In this document: positions 27,743 through 37,040 of the stretch, in pieces
Layout of the letters: each line of letters opens with the position of its first letter
Numbering within the stretch: the stretch's first letter is position 1
Source of the DNA: Microbulbifer pacificus
Lineage (GTDB): Bacteria > Pseudomonadota > Gammaproteobacteria > Pseudomonadales > Cellvibrionaceae
Assembly (NCBI RefSeq): GCF_002959965.1
Contig: NZ_PREV01000026.1
Location: 131,501 to 195,500 of the forward strand
Direction: 5' to 3'
DNA: 64,000 nt
Translations under genes and position numbers: made by a program
Notes under the pieces: model-generated
Told to the model about the DNA's origin: nothing
Seen by the model: the letters and a program-made list of their open reading frames with translations, nothing else
Database searches by the model: none

Positions 27743-29230
27743 TTACATTGAGCTCTGTTTGCCCTTGGTTTCCTTTGCATTGTCATTGCGCGCGGCATGC
27801 AGGCTGTTGAGGTATTCCTCGGTTACATCGCCAGTGATGTACTCACCGTCGAACACGGAATTCTCGAACTGTTTGATCTCGGTGTTGCCCTCGCCAGAGG
27901 ACACAATCAGATCTTCCAGCTCCTGGTAAATCAGCCAGTCCGCACCAATTTCCTCGCGCACTTCTTCCGTGGTGCGACCGTGAGCCACCAGCTCAGTCGC
28001 AGACGGCATATCGATACCGTACACGTTGGGGTATTTCACCGCAGGAGCCGCGGAAGCGAAATACACCTTGTTGGCACCCGCATCGCGCGCCATCTGGATA
28101 ATCTGCTTACAGGTAGTGCCGCGCACAATGGAATCGTCCACCAGCAACACATTCTTGCCGCGGAATTCCAGCTCGATCGGGTTCAGCTTCTGACGCACAG
28201 ATTTTTTGCGCTGCTTCTGGCCCGGCATGATGAAGGTGCGGCCGATATAGCGGTTCTTAACCAGACCCTCACGGAACTTTACGCCCAGACGGTGTGCCAC
28301 CATCTGACCCGCGGAGCGGGAAGAGTCCGGGATCGGGATGACCACATCGATATCGTGATCCGGGCGCTCGCGCAGGATTTTTTCCGCGAGGTGCTCGCCC
28401 TGACGCAGGCGCGCCTTGTGCACGGAAACACCGTCCATAATGGAATCCGGACGGGCAAAGTAAACGTGCTCGAAAATACACGGGCGCAGCTGTGGGTTTT
28501 CCGCGCACTGCTCGGAGTGCAGGGTGCCATCCAGCTCGATGTACAGACACTCACCCGGTGCCACATCGCGCACCAGGGTGTAGCCCAGCACGTCCAGCGC
28601 CACGGATTCGGAGGCCACCATATATTCCGGGCCATTTTCCGTTTCGCGCTTGCCGTACACCAGCGGGCGGATACCGTTGGGATCGCGGAACGCCACCACA
28701 CCGTAACCGACAATCATTGCCACACAGGCATAACCGCCGCGCACGCGTTTATGCACCGCGCGCATCGCGGTGAAGATGTCTTCAGCTTTGGGTTGCAGTT
28801 TGTGCTGCTTGTGCAATTCGTGGGCAAATACGTTCAGCAGGACTTCGGAATCGGAGTCGGTATTGATGTGGCGCAGGTCCTGCTGGAAGATTTCCTCGCT
28901 CACCTCTTTCACGTTGGTGAGATTGCCATTGTGGGCCATGGCGATGCCGTAGGGGGAGTTGACGTAAAACGGCTGAGCCAGCGCCGGGCCGGAACTGCCG
29001 GCCGTGGGATAGCGCACATGGCCGATACCGAAATTGCCGGTAAGGCGCTGCATGTGCCGCGCGCGGAACACGTCGCGCACCAGACCGTTTGCCTTCTGCT
29101 GGTTCAGGCGGTCACCATCACAGGTAACGATACCGGCGGCATCCTGACCCCGGTGCTGCAACATGGTGAGCGCATCATACAACTGCAGATTGACGTCACT
29201 CTTGCCAACGATTCCAACGATGCCACACAT
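27743..29230 (-). CDS. purF: Amidophosphoribosyltransferase
   Basis: 495 residues. The mature N-terminal nucleophile Cys2 follows Met1 (MCGIVGIVG), and the glutaminase domain continues with [11 protein letters not shown] and AHNGNLTN. The PRPP-binding loop is [17 protein letters not shown]. It catalyses the first step of purine synthesis, PRPP plus glutamine to phosphoribosylamine. It follows cvpA by 68 bases, the widespread cvpA-purF pair. Confidence 0.96.
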   Translation of the reverse strand: MCGIVGIVGKSDVNLQLYDALTMLQHRGQDAAGIVTCDGDRLNQQKANGLVRDVFRARHMQRLTGNFGIGHVRYPTAGSSGPALAQPFYVNSPYGIAMAHNGNLTNVKEVSEEIFQQDLRHINTDSDSEVLLNVFAHELHKQHKLQPKAEDIFTAMRAVHKRVRGGYACVAMIVGYGVVAFRDPNGIRPLVYGKRETENGPEYMVASESVALDVLGYTLVRDVAPGECLYIELDGTLHSEQCAENPQLRPCIFEHVYFARPDSIMDGVSVHKARLRQGEHLAEKILRERPDHDIDVVIPIPDSSRSAGQMVAHRLGVKFREGLVKNRYIGRTFIMPGQKQRKKSVRQKLNPIELEFRGKNVLLVDDSIVRGTTCKQIIQMARDAGANKVYFASAAPAVKYPNVYGIDMPSATELVAHGRTTEEVREEIGADWLIYQELEDLIVSSGEGNTEIKQFENSVFDGEYITGDVTEEYLNSLHAARNDNAKETKGKQSSM

Positions 29231-29298
29231 ACTTCAGATAACCCCAGTCGTTTCGAAATGGTCAAAGTGATCGCGTGCTGCCTCCCGCAGACCGGCGA

Positions 29299-29796
29299 TC
29301 AATCAAATTGCCCTGCGAAGAAATCCTTGATCGCACCTGCCGCTTCGCGCGCGCGATCTTCAAAGGTGAGAAAGCGAGGTATCAGCGTCGATTCCTGCCA
29401 CCACTTGTCCTCATTCACCGGCGCCAGCGCCGGGGCGAAGATCAGCAGTGCCATCACGATGATGCCGCCACGGAACAGACCAAACACCATACCCAGCACC
29501 CGGTCAGTTCCGGAAAGGCCTGTGGCCTCGACGAACGCAGACAGAGTCATGTTCAGGCCGGCACCGGCCAACAGGGTAGCGATGAACAGAATGGCAAAAG
29601 CGGCAATGGCCTGTAGTGAAGGCGTATCGACGAGGTTGGAAAGGAGTGGTGCCAGCTGGTCGCGGAACATCATCGCCACCACAAATGCGGCCACCCAGGT
29701 GAGCAGCGACAGGACTTCGCGCACGAAGCCTCGGCCGAGGCCGATCAGCGTGGAAATGGCGACAATTGCCAGAATGGTCCAGTCAGCCCAGTTCAT
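29299..29796 (-). CDS. cvpA: CvpA family inner-membrane protein
   Basis: 165 residues with four membrane segments and the family opening NWADWTILAIVAISTLIGLG, followed by RGFVREVLSLLTWV. CvpA is needed for colicin V production in E. coli and for envelope tolerance in others; its exact role is unclear. It lies upstream of purF in the same direction. Confidence 0.92.
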   Translation of the reverse strand: MNWADWTILAIVAISTLIGLGRGFVREVLSLLTWVAAFVVAMMFRDQLAPLLSNLVDTPSLQAIAAFAILFIATLLAGAGLNMTLSAFVEATGLSGTDRVLGMVFGLFRGGIIVMALLIFAPALAPVNEDKWWQESTLIPRFLTFEDRAREAAGAIKDFFAGQFD

Positions 29797-29898
29797 TCAA
29801 CCCTACCTGCTACGCGGCGGCCGCCGCGAAGAGCGCGCATTCTAACGTACCGGCCCGGACCAGTGAAGCCGTTCACCAAATCCTGTGAACCTGGGAGG

Positions 29899-29952
29899 AT
29901 CTTTGCGGACTGGTGGGTCGAGCCCACCGCTCGGCCCTCGGCGCGCAAAGAT
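29899..29952. repeat. Nested inverted repeat downstream of dedD
   Basis: Arms ATCTTTGCG and CGCAAAGAT (29899-29907, 29944-29952) enclose a strong hairpin GGTGGG-TCGAG-CCCACC (29912-29928). It lies between dedD and cvpA, 33 bases past the dedD stop. It has no T-run and lacks the AGGGAT loops of copies A-C, so it may be a transcription attenuator or a different repeat type. Confidence 0.55.
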
Positions 29953-29984
29953 GGAATGGTAGGGTCCCGACGAAGACTGTCGTA

Positions 29985-30659
29985 TCAGGCTTTATAGCGC
30001 AGGATCAGAGTATCGGCCTTGAGCAATTTGTCCAGCTTCTGCTTGTCGGCCTGGGCATCTACACGGCTCAGCTTGGGCCCCACAAACACCCGTACAAAGC
30101 GGCCTTTCGGGGTGTCCACGGCACGGGTGTAGGCGCGGAAACCGGCATCCAGCAGTTTTCCACGCATGCGCTCGGCACTGTTTTCATCTTTATAGGCAGC
30201 GACCTGCACGACCCAGCCCTCAGGCAACCCCTGCTCATCCAGTTGGGTCTTCTCCGCCGGCAGCTGTGGCTGCCTGTCTGCCGCAGCCGTTTCCGGCTCT
30301 GCCGGTTCGGGCTCAGCCTTCGTCTCCTGAGCCAGGGAAATGGCTTCCGGATCCGGCGCCGGCGTTTTCTGCTCGACAAACTCCGGCTGAAACACTTCGT
30401 TAACCGGCGGTGCCGGCTCGATGTCGGTTACCGGTTCGGGTTCGGCGATGGTAATCGGCTTGATATCCGGCGCGGGAGGAATCTGACTAGTCACATCCAC
30501 ATAGCGGGCACCCTCCCGATCGAACAGACTGGGCAGGAAAATCACCGCCAGCGCCGCCAGCACCAGCGCCCCCACAATGCGCTGCTTGACCCCGTCGTTC
30601 AGACGGCGGCGGGGGGCGCGGGAAGAAGCGGAGTAGGAGTCATTGTCCCGACTGGCCAT
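29985..30659 (-). CDS. dedD: SPOR-domain cell-division protein (DedD-like)
   Basis: 224 residues: a basic N-terminus, one membrane segment at about 26-44 (IVGALVLAALAVIFLPSLF), a Pro/Glu-rich periplasmic linker and a C-terminal SPOR domain (about 147-222, GWVVQVAAYKDENSAERMRG through RVFVGPKLSRVDAQ). SPOR domains bind denuded septal peptidoglycan. The folC-dedD-cvpA-purF order is conserved in gammaproteobacteria. Confidence 0.9.
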   Translation of the reverse strand: MASRDNDSYSASSRAPRRRLNDGVKQRIVGALVLAALAVIFLPSLFDREGARYVDVTSQIPPAPDIKPITIAEPEPVTDIEPAPPVNEVFQPEFVEQKTPAPDPEAISLAQETKAEPEPAEPETAAADRQPQLPAEKTQLDEQGLPEGWVVQVAAYKDENSAERMRGKLLDAGFRAYTRAVDTPKGRFVRVFVGPKLSRVDAQADKQKLDKLLKADTLILRYKA

Positions 30660-30699
30660 GCTGGTGTTCTCTCAAAGTGCTTGTGCAAGGTGGCCGCCG

Positions 30700-31944
30700 C
30701 TACCCGGTAACGGTCAAGGCTTCCGCAACGGTAAAGAAAGAACCGAACACAAGCAACCTGTCATCCCTGTCCAGAGCCGCCACCGCGCGCGACAGCTGCC
30801 CCGCAACCGGTTCACACAGACCTTCGACCCGCCCCGAATCGACACCGCCAGCGGCGAGCCCTGCCAGCAGTTGCCCGGCACCTGCCGCGCGGGGGTTGCC
30901 CGGCAGCAGAGCCGGATACCAGTAGTCAATATGCCCGACCAGCGGCCCAATCAGCCCGCCAATGTCCTTGTCCGCCATCACCGCCACCAGTGCCAGGGTG
31001 CGACCGGAGACCGGGTGACGGACCAGCCAGTCCGCCAGATATTCGGCGGCCGCCGGATTGTGTCCCACATCCAGCACCAGCTGGTGTCCCCGCCACTCAA
31101 GAGACTGACAGCGCCCCGGCATCCGCAGGTTCTCCAGAACCTCGCAGACCCGATCCGCACCCGGCAGTTCGCCGGCAATGGCCAACGCGGTGACGGCCGC
31201 CGCCACACTGGCCGGCGGCAACTGCAAGTCCGGCAGACCGATTTCCAGCTCCGGCTCCGCATGCAACTGGTAATGCTTGTGCAGCAGCGAGTACTCGCGA
31301 CCAATAAAGAAGCTTTCACAGCCGAGATCCCGCGCCGTATCCACCACCGACGCCGGTGGTTTCGGGTCTGCGCACACAAACGTCTTGCCCGCCCGCAGAA
31401 TCCCCGCCTTCTCGCGACCGATCACCTCGCGGTCACTGCCGAGCCACGCCTCGTGATCCACCGCCACGCTGGTGATGATCGCAATATCCGCATCCACCAG
31501 ATTCACCGCATCCAGCCGCCCACCGAGTCCCACTTCCAGCAGCGCAAACTCCACACCCGCCTGCTTGAACAGCCAGAACGCGGCCAATGTGGTGAACTCG
31601 AAATACGTCAGACTCGTCTCACCTCGCGCCTGCTCCACCGCCTCAAACGCCTCGATCAGCGCCTCATCAGAAACCTCTGCACCGCCAATCCGCACCCGCT
31701 CATTAAAGCGCAGCAGATGCGGCGAACTATAGGCACCCACGCTGTGATTACCCGCAAGTAGCAGCGCCTCCATAGTGCGCACGCAACTCCCCTTGCCGTT
31801 AGTACCACCCACGGTAATCACCCGGCGCGCCGGCGCTTCCACATCGAGTGTGCGGGCAACCGAGGAGACGCGCTCCAGGCCGAGTTCGATTTCCGTGGGA
31901 TGCAGTTTTTCCAGGCGGGAAAGCCAGGATTGGAGGTCGCGCAT
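30700..31944 (-). CDS. folC: Bifunctional dihydrofolate synthase / folylpolyglutamate synthase
   Basis: 414 residues with the Mur-ligase ATP loop GGTNGKGSCVRTMEALL (about 47-63), YSSPHLLRFNERVRIGG, and the central DVGHNPAA motif of FolC. It adds glutamate to dihydropteroate and extends the glutamate chain of folates. It follows accD after 239 bases that hold structured element C, and is followed by dedD after 40 bases. Confidence 0.94.
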   Translation of the reverse strand: MRDLQSWLSRLEKLHPTEIELGLERVSSVARTLDVEAPARRVITVGGTNGKGSCVRTMEALLLAGNHSVGAYSSPHLLRFNERVRIGGAEVSDEALIEAFEAVEQARGETSLTYFEFTTLAAFWLFKQAGVEFALLEVGLGGRLDAVNLVDADIAIITSVAVDHEAWLGSDREVIGREKAGILRAGKTFVCADPKPPASVVDTARDLGCESFFIGREYSLLHKHYQLHAEPELEIGLPDLQLPPASVAAAVTALAIAGELPGADRVCEVLENLRMPGRCQSLEWRGHQLVLDVGHNPAAAEYLADWLVRHPVSGRTLALVAVMADKDIGGLIGPLVGHIDYWYPALLPGNPRAAGAGQLLAGLAAGGVDSGRVEGLCEPVAGQLSRAVAALDRDDRLLVFGSFFTVAEALTVTG

Positions 31945-32041
31945 AGGATCACCGGTAACTTATCAGGTGAAGGGATTTTAGCTGGGAACGAACAATCGAC
32001 CGAGTTGGATCGAAGTTCTTAACTCGAAGTGAAGGGAGCGA

Positions 32042-32139
32042 TGCCAGTGGGGGCCTTGCAAGACCTTCACCGCCATGGATGGCGGTGCAGAGCCCCCATG
32101 GATGGGTTCACGGCGTGTCTTGCAAGGCCCCCACTGGCA
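32042..32139 (+). repeat. Structured intergenic element, copy C
   Basis: Perfect 22-base arms (32042-32063, 32118-32139) enclose 54 bases, exactly as many as in copy B. They hold a 7-bp hairpin CACCGCC-ATGGAT-GGCGGTG (32068-32087) and the 29-base core (32089-32117) with the small hairpin CCC-ATGGAT-GGG (32095-32106). Both loops carry the same G-to-T change relative to A and B. It lies between accD and folC, with its core on the strand opposite to those genes. Confidence 0.85.
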
Positions 32140-32183
32140 GCGGTCCCGCCACTGAACTTGCAGTAGGCGGGACAAAAAGGAAA

Positions 32184-33038
32184 TTAGTTATTGGAGAGTT
32201 TGCCCAACAGACGGCTCACGGTATTCCGCATATCGTGACGCGGAATAATCATGTCGATGGCACCGTGCTCCAGCAGAAACTCCGCGCGCTGGAAACCTTT
32301 CGGCAGTTTCTGGCGAATGGTCTGTTCGATGATATTCGGGCCGGCAAAACCCGCGCGGGCACCCGGCTCCGCCGCATTGATATCGCCAAGCAGTGCCAGC
32401 GACGCAGACACACCACCGTACACCGGGTCGGTCATGATCGAAATGTACGGCACACCCGCCATGCGCAGCTTTTCCAGCACCGCCGACGTTTTCGCCATCT
32501 GCATCAGCGAGATCAACGCCTCCTGCATCCGCGCGCCACCGGTCGCCGAGAAACACACCAGCGGAATCCGCTCTTCCAAAGCACGCTGGGCCGCGCGGGT
32601 GAATTTCTCACCCACCACATAACCCATCGAACCACCGTGGAACGCAAACTCGAACGCCACCGCCACCAGCGGCTTGCCTTCCAGCAGTCCCTGCATCGCG
32701 ATCAGCGCATCTTTCTCGCCGGTCGCCTTCTGCGCCTGGGTCAGACGCTCCTTGTACTTCTTCACATCCTTGAACTTGAGGCGATCCACCGGCTCCACGT
32801 CCGCCGCCAGCTCCTCGCGATGCTCCTTGTCCAGAAACATGTCCAGGCGACGGCGCGCACCGATCCGGAAATGGTGCTCGCACTTCGGGCACACATCGAG
32901 ATTGCGCTCCAGTTCCGGCAGATACAGGGTGGAATCGCACTTCACGCACTTTTTCCACACACCTTCCGGTACCTTGCTGGCACCGGCGCGGCGCTCGGTG
33001 CGGATCACCGAGGGGACAATTTTTTCTAACCAGCTCAT
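32184..33038 (-). CDS. accD: Acetyl-CoA carboxylase carboxyltransferase subunit beta
   Basis: 284 residues. The N-terminal four-cysteine zinc ribbon (CVKC and CPKC, about residues 34-56) and the carboxyltransferase core with [15 protein letters not shown] and [20 protein letters not shown] are typical of AccD. It works with AccA to transfer carboxyl from biotin to acetyl-CoA, the first step of fatty acid synthesis. Located between trpA and folC, as in many proteobacteria. Confidence 0.96.
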   Translation of the reverse strand: MSWLEKIVPSVIRTERRAGASKVPEGVWKKCVKCDSTLYLPELERNLDVCPKCEHHFRIGARRRLDMFLDKEHREELAADVEPVDRLKFKDVKKYKERLTQAQKATGEKDALIAMQGLLEGKPLVAVAFEFAFHGGSMGYVVGEKFTRAAQRALEERIPLVCFSATGGARMQEALISLMQMAKTSAVLEKLRMAGVPYISIMTDPVYGGVSASLALLGDINAAEPGARAGFAGPNIIEQTIRQKLPKGFQRAEFLLEHGAIDMIIPRHDMRNTVSRLLGKLSNN

Positions 33039-33175
33039 TCTGTTTCCAAATCCGATATCTGATGCTTGCTGAATTCGTTCGCTGCCGGGCCAATACGCCC
33101 GTATCTGAGGGCCCGAGGATAAATGACCGGCAGTTCTAAAACCGCGAATTAAACCACTTTCAAAACGATTGCTCT

Positions 33176-33211
33176 TGGCCAGATAAGCCGCCCACTCCGG
33201 CTTTCTGGCCA
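33176..33211 (-). terminator. Hairpin downstream of trpA
   Basis: Long stem TGGCCAGA-AAGCCG / CGGCTT-TCTGGCCA with one bulged T, 25 bases past the trpA stop on the minus strand. No tight T-run follows (TTTT appears about 15 bases later), so it may be an imperfect terminator or an mRNA-stabilising hairpin between trpA and accD. Confidence 0.6.
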
Positions 33212-33235
33212 GGAGCCTTAAGGAAGACCGACGCC

Positions 33236-34060
33236 TCAGTTATCCAGGGAGGCGCGCATCTCCGCGACCAGCCCACCAATGCGATCCTTGGCCGCCGCGG
33301 CATCAGCGGATTCACCCACCGCAGACACCAACACACTCCCCACCACGGCGCCATCGCCATCGGCACTCACCGCTTTTGCGGACGCCCCATCCTTGATACC
33401 GAAACCGACGCACAGAGGCAGATCGGTGTGACGGCGGATGCGCGCGAGGTTTTCGCGTACCGAATCCAGATCCAGGTGGCCCGCGCCAGTGACGCCTTTC
33501 AGGGAAACATAGTAGACAAATCCACTGGCCAGCCGCGTAATCTCAGCGATGCGCGCATCGCTGGTGGTGGGAGTGAGCAGGAAGATATTGCACAGATTGC
33601 GTGCCTTCAGCAGGTCGTTCAACGGGCCCGCCTCCTCAGCGGGCAAATCCACGGTGAGCGCACCGTCGCCACCGGCCTCTTGCAAGGCGTCGGCAAAAGC
33701 TTCCGCCCCCATTCTCACAATGGGGTTGGCATATCCCATCAGGATTACCGGGGTTTCAGCATCTTTTTCGCGGAACTCTTTCACCAGGGCCAGACATTTG
33801 CGCAGGGAAGCCTTCTGCTCCAGCGCGCGCTCGTGTCCTTTCTGAATCACCGGGCCTTCCGCCATCGGGTCGGAAAATGGCACACCCAGCTCAATGAGGT
33901 CCGAGCCGCTGGCCACCAGCTGGTGCATCAGGCCGACGGTGTTGTCCAGGCCGCCGTCACCGGCGACGATATAGGTCACCAGCGCTTTGCGGCCCTCGCT
34001 GCGCAGTTTTTCAAAGCGGCGATCAATTCTGTTTGCTTCACTCACGGTGCCACTCCTCAA
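33236..34060 (-). CDS. trpA: Tryptophan synthase alpha subunit
   Basis: 274 residues. The catalytic glutamate and aspartate lie in [19 protein letters not shown] and the VDLPAEEA region; the phosphate-binding [13 protein letters not shown] is near the C-terminus. It cleaves indole-glycerol phosphate to indole. Its start overlaps the trpB stop by four bases, giving translational coupling with its partner subunit. Confidence 0.95.
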   Translation of the reverse strand: MRSGTVSEANRIDRRFEKLRSEGRKALVTYIVAGDGGLDNTVGLMHQLVASGSDLIELGVPFSDPMAEGPVIQKGHERALEQKASLRKCLALVKEFREKDAETPVILMGYANPIVRMGAEAFADALQEAGGDGALTVDLPAEEAGPLNDLLKARNLCNIFLLTPTTSDARIAEITRLASGFVYYVSLKGVTGAGHLDLDSVRENLARIRRHTDLPLCVGFGIKDGASAKAVSADGDGAVVGSVLVSAVGESADAAAAKDRIGGLVAEMRASLDN

Positions 34061-35277
34061 ACCTGAATGCCGTCGATAGCGGCGACGGTGAAGATATCCT
34101 TGTCGCCGCGGCCGGACAGATTCACCACAATGTTCTGCTCCGGCTGCATGGTCGCCGCCAGCTTCAGCCCGTAAGCCACCGCATGGCTGGATTCCAGCGC
34201 GGGAATGATGCCCTCGGTACGGGTCAGCTTGCGGAAGGCCGCCAGGGCTTCCTCGTCGTTGATCGCTACATAATTCACACGGCCAATATCTTTCAGCCAG
34301 GCGTGTTCGGGACCGACACCGGGATAATCGAGACCTGCAGATACCGAGTGGGTTTCGATGATCTGACCGTCTTCATCCTCCATCAGATAGGTGCGGTTGC
34401 CGTGCAGGATACCGGGTATACCCTGATTCAGCGGCGCCGCGTGACGGCCGGTTTCGATACCATCACCGCCCGCTTCAACGCCGTACATTTTTACAGATTC
34501 GTCGGCAAGGAACGGGTGGAACAGGCCGATGGCGTTGGAACCGCCCCCCACACAGGCGACGAGCGCATCCGGCAACTGGCCGAATTGCTCCAGGCTCTGA
34601 CGACGCGCCTCGCGACCAATAATGGAATTGAAATCCCGCACCAGCTGCGGATAAGGGTGCGGGCCGGCCACGGTGCCGATGATGTAGAAGGTGTCGTCCA
34701 CGTTGGTGACCCAGTCGCGCATGGCTTCGTTCATGGCGTCTTTCAGGGTCTTGGAACCGGATTCCACCGGGATCACTTCCGCGCCCAGCAGCTTCATGCG
34801 ATACACATTCGGTGACTGGCGTTTGACGTCTTCCGCACCCATGTACACCGCACACTTGAGGCCGAGACGCGCCGCCACGGTGGCGGTAGCCACGCCGTGC
34901 TGGCCGGCGCCGGTCTCGGCGATCACGCGGGACTTACCGCTGTGCTTGGCCAGCAGCGCCTGCCCCACGGTGTTGTTCACCTTGTGAGCGCCAGTGTGAT
35001 TCAAATCTTCACGCTTCAACCAGATGCGTGCACCACCCACGTCCGCCGACAGGCGCTCCGCCAGATACAGCGGTGAAGGGCGACCTACATAGTGCGCCAG
35101 ATCGTAGTCGAATGCCGCCTGGAACTCGGGGTCGTTCTTCAGGCGCTGGTACATATCCTGCAGCTCATCCAGCGCACTGATCAGAGTCTCGGACACGAAG
35201 CGTCCGCCGAATTCCCCGAAGTGCCCGCGGGCATCCGGGTAAGCCCCGTAATCAATGGGGGAAGAAGATTTAGTCAC
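34057..35277 (-). CDS. trpB: Tryptophan synthase beta subunit
   Basis: 406 residues with the PLP lysine in [10 protein letters not shown], the phosphate-binding [10 protein letters not shown] and the [13 protein letters not shown] motif. It condenses indole with serine. The stop of trpF is four bases upstream of its ATG, and trpA overlaps its end, so trpF-trpB-trpA form one operon. Confidence 0.97.
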   Translation of the reverse strand: MTKSSSPIDYGAYPDARGHFGEFGGRFVSETLISALDELQDMYQRLKNDPEFQAAFDYDLAHYVGRPSPLYLAERLSADVGGARIWLKREDLNHTGAHKVNNTVGQALLAKHSGKSRVIAETGAGQHGVATATVAARLGLKCAVYMGAEDVKRQSPNVYRMKLLGAEVIPVESGSKTLKDAMNEAMRDWVTNVDDTFYIIGTVAGPHPYPQLVRDFNSIIGREARRQSLEQFGQLPDALVACVGGGSNAIGLFHPFLADESVKMYGVEAGGDGIETGRHAAPLNQGIPGILHGNRTYLMEDEDGQIIETHSVSAGLDYPGVGPEHAWLKDIGRVNYVAINDEEALAAFRKLTRTEGIIPALESSHAVAYGLKLAATMQPEQNIVVNLSGRGDKDIFTVAAIDGIQV

Positions 35278-35280
35278 TGC

Positions 35281-35925
35281 TCAAACTCCTTGTGTCAATT
35301 CTGTACGGCCAACGCAGGCGGCGCGGGCAGCGCGAATAAATGCGATTGTTTTGGCGACGTCTTTGCGACCGGGAGACGCCTCTACCCCGCCGCTCACATC
35401 CACAGCCTGCGGTCTTGCGGTCGCGATGGCGCCGGCCACATTTTCCGGCGTGAGGCCACCGGCAAGAATGATCTGGTGACCACTGTCCTGAGGTACCCGC
35501 TGCCAGTCAAAGGTATCACCGGTGCCACCGGGAACCCCTTTGCGATAGGCATCCAGTAATATGCCGCGGGCATCGGGAAAGGCCGCCATCGCCTCCACCG
35601 GATCCAGGTCCGGCTTCATACGCAAAGCCTTGATGTAGGGGCGGTGAAACTGGCGGCAATAGGGCGCGTTCTCATCGCCGTGAAATTGCAGAAGATTCAG
35701 CGGCACCTGCTGCAGCACGGCACGCACCTGTTCCGGATGCGCATCCACAAACAGGCCGGTGAGCACCACAAATGGCGATACCGCGCGGGCAATTTCCGCC
35801 GCCTGCTCCGGTGTCACATTGCGGGGACTGGCAGGATAGAACACCAGGCCCAACGCGTCCGCGCCGGCTTCCACCGCCAACAGGGCGTCTTCGACACTGG
35901 TTATTCCGCAGATCTTTACGCGCAT
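35281..35925 (-). CDS. trpF: Phosphoribosylanthranilate isomerase
   Basis: 214 residues, a TIM barrel with the opening VKICGITSVEDALLAVEAGADALGLVF (Cys general base in KICGIT) and the phosphate-binding LAGGLTPENVAGAI and VDVSGGVE motifs. Third-from-last step of tryptophan synthesis. Between truA and trpB. Confidence 0.95.
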   Translation of the reverse strand: MRVKICGITSVEDALLAVEAGADALGLVFYPASPRNVTPEQAAEIARAVSPFVVLTGLFVDAHPEQVRAVLQQVPLNLLQFHGDENAPYCRQFHRPYIKALRMKPDLDPVEAMAAFPDARGILLDAYRKGVPGGTGDTFDWQRVPQDSGHQIILAGGLTPENVAGAIATARPQAVDVSGGVEASPGRKDVAKTIAFIRAARAACVGRTELTQGV

Positions 35926-36054
35926 ATTCCATACACCGCTGACGCGGCCAGCTGGCGTCCGGTCACTAACGCCACGAATCCCGTGCGCTGGCAGCAGAGA
36001 AAATCGGAGAGCCCGGGATACTAGCAGATCGGGGGTTTGGGCGAAACGCGGCGT

Positions 36055-36945
36055 TTATCGCCCACTATTGGCGATGGCGTCCAGCGGCAGCGGTACCAGC
36101 AGTGGTCCAGGCGGCCATTCCGGCAGAACAAACTCATCCGGGTACTGCACATTGACCAGGTACAGCCCGTGGGGCGGAGCAGTGACACCAGCTGCGGCGC
36201 GATCACGCGCCGCCAGTACATCCGCCACCCACTCGGGCGCGCGATCGCCGCGCCCGACCGCCATCAGTACACCGGCAATATTGCGCACCATATGGTGCAG
36301 GAATGCGGTCGCGCTGACTTCAAGCACGATCAATTGACCGACACGACCGATATCCAGCTTGGACAGTCGGCGCACCGGAGAGCGCGCCTGGCACTGCGCC
36401 GCCCGGAAACTGCTGAAGTCGTGTTCACCAATCAAGTGCTGTGCGCCTGCACGCATGGCATCGAGATCCAGCTCCCGCTCACTCCAGGTCACTTCGGTGG
36501 CCGCCTGCGCGGAGCGCGTGGCTGCGCTGTGAATCAGATACCGATAGGTCCGGCTGCGCGCGGAAAAACGCGCGTGAAACTGCGCCGGCACCTCCTGCGC
36601 CCAGTGCACCCGCACATCGAACGGCATTTGGGTATTCACACCCTGAATCCAGGCCCTGGTCGGCCTTGTGGCGCTGGTATCAAAATGGATTACCTGCCCG
36701 GTGGCGTGCACGCCGGCATCGGTGCGCCCGGCACACACCAGCGTGACCGGTTCTGCCGCAACGTTCGACAGCGCCTTCTCCAGGGTTTCCTGCACCGTCA
36801 GGGGATCGTGACTCTGCTTCTGAAACCCCCGCAGTCGCGAACCACAGTACTCCACACCAAGCGCAATCCTGCGCAGTCCTGGGGGCAGTGATTCTCCTTC
36901 CGGCACCTCACCATTGGCTTTGTATTCGTAAATCTTGTTCATCAT
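36055..36945 (-). CDS. truA: tRNA pseudouridine(38-40) synthase
   Basis: About 296 residues. The catalytic aspartate is in CAGRTDAGVHATGQVIHFD, and FLHHMVRNIAGVLMAVGRG is the other TruA signature. It converts uridines 38-40 of tRNA anticodon arms to pseudouridine. Two adjacent ATGs (36945, 36942) are possible starts; the longer frame upstream runs through the fimV terminator and is not used. Confidence 0.93.
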   Translation of the reverse strand: MMNKIYEYKANGEVPEGESLPPGLRRIALGVEYCGSRLRGFQKQSHDPLTVQETLEKALSNVAAEPVTLVCAGRTDAGVHATGQVIHFDTSATRPTRAWIQGVNTQMPFDVRVHWAQEVPAQFHARFSARSRTYRYLIHSAATRSAQAATEVTWSERELDLDAMRAGAQHLIGEHDFSSFRAAQCQARSPVRRLSKLDIGRVGQLIVLEVSATAFLHHMVRNIAGVLMAVGRGDRAPEWVADVLAARDRAAAGVTAPPHGLYLVNVQYPDEFVLPEWPPGPLLVPLPLDAIANSGR

Positions 36946-36965
36946 GCCGTGGAGTTTACACCTGC

Positions 36966-36997
36966 GGAAAAAGAAAGACCCCGCATAGAGCGGGGTC
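36966..36997 (-). terminator. Rho-independent terminator of fimV
   Basis: Eight-base stem GACCCCGC / GCGGGGTC with a short loop, followed on the minus strand by TTTCTTTTTCC. It starts about 43 bases past the fimV stop and just upstream of truA. Confidence 0.85.
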
Positions 36998-37040
36998 AAA
37001 GTGTTGTCGCTGTAGATAGCGTGAATAAAACGTCCGGATA

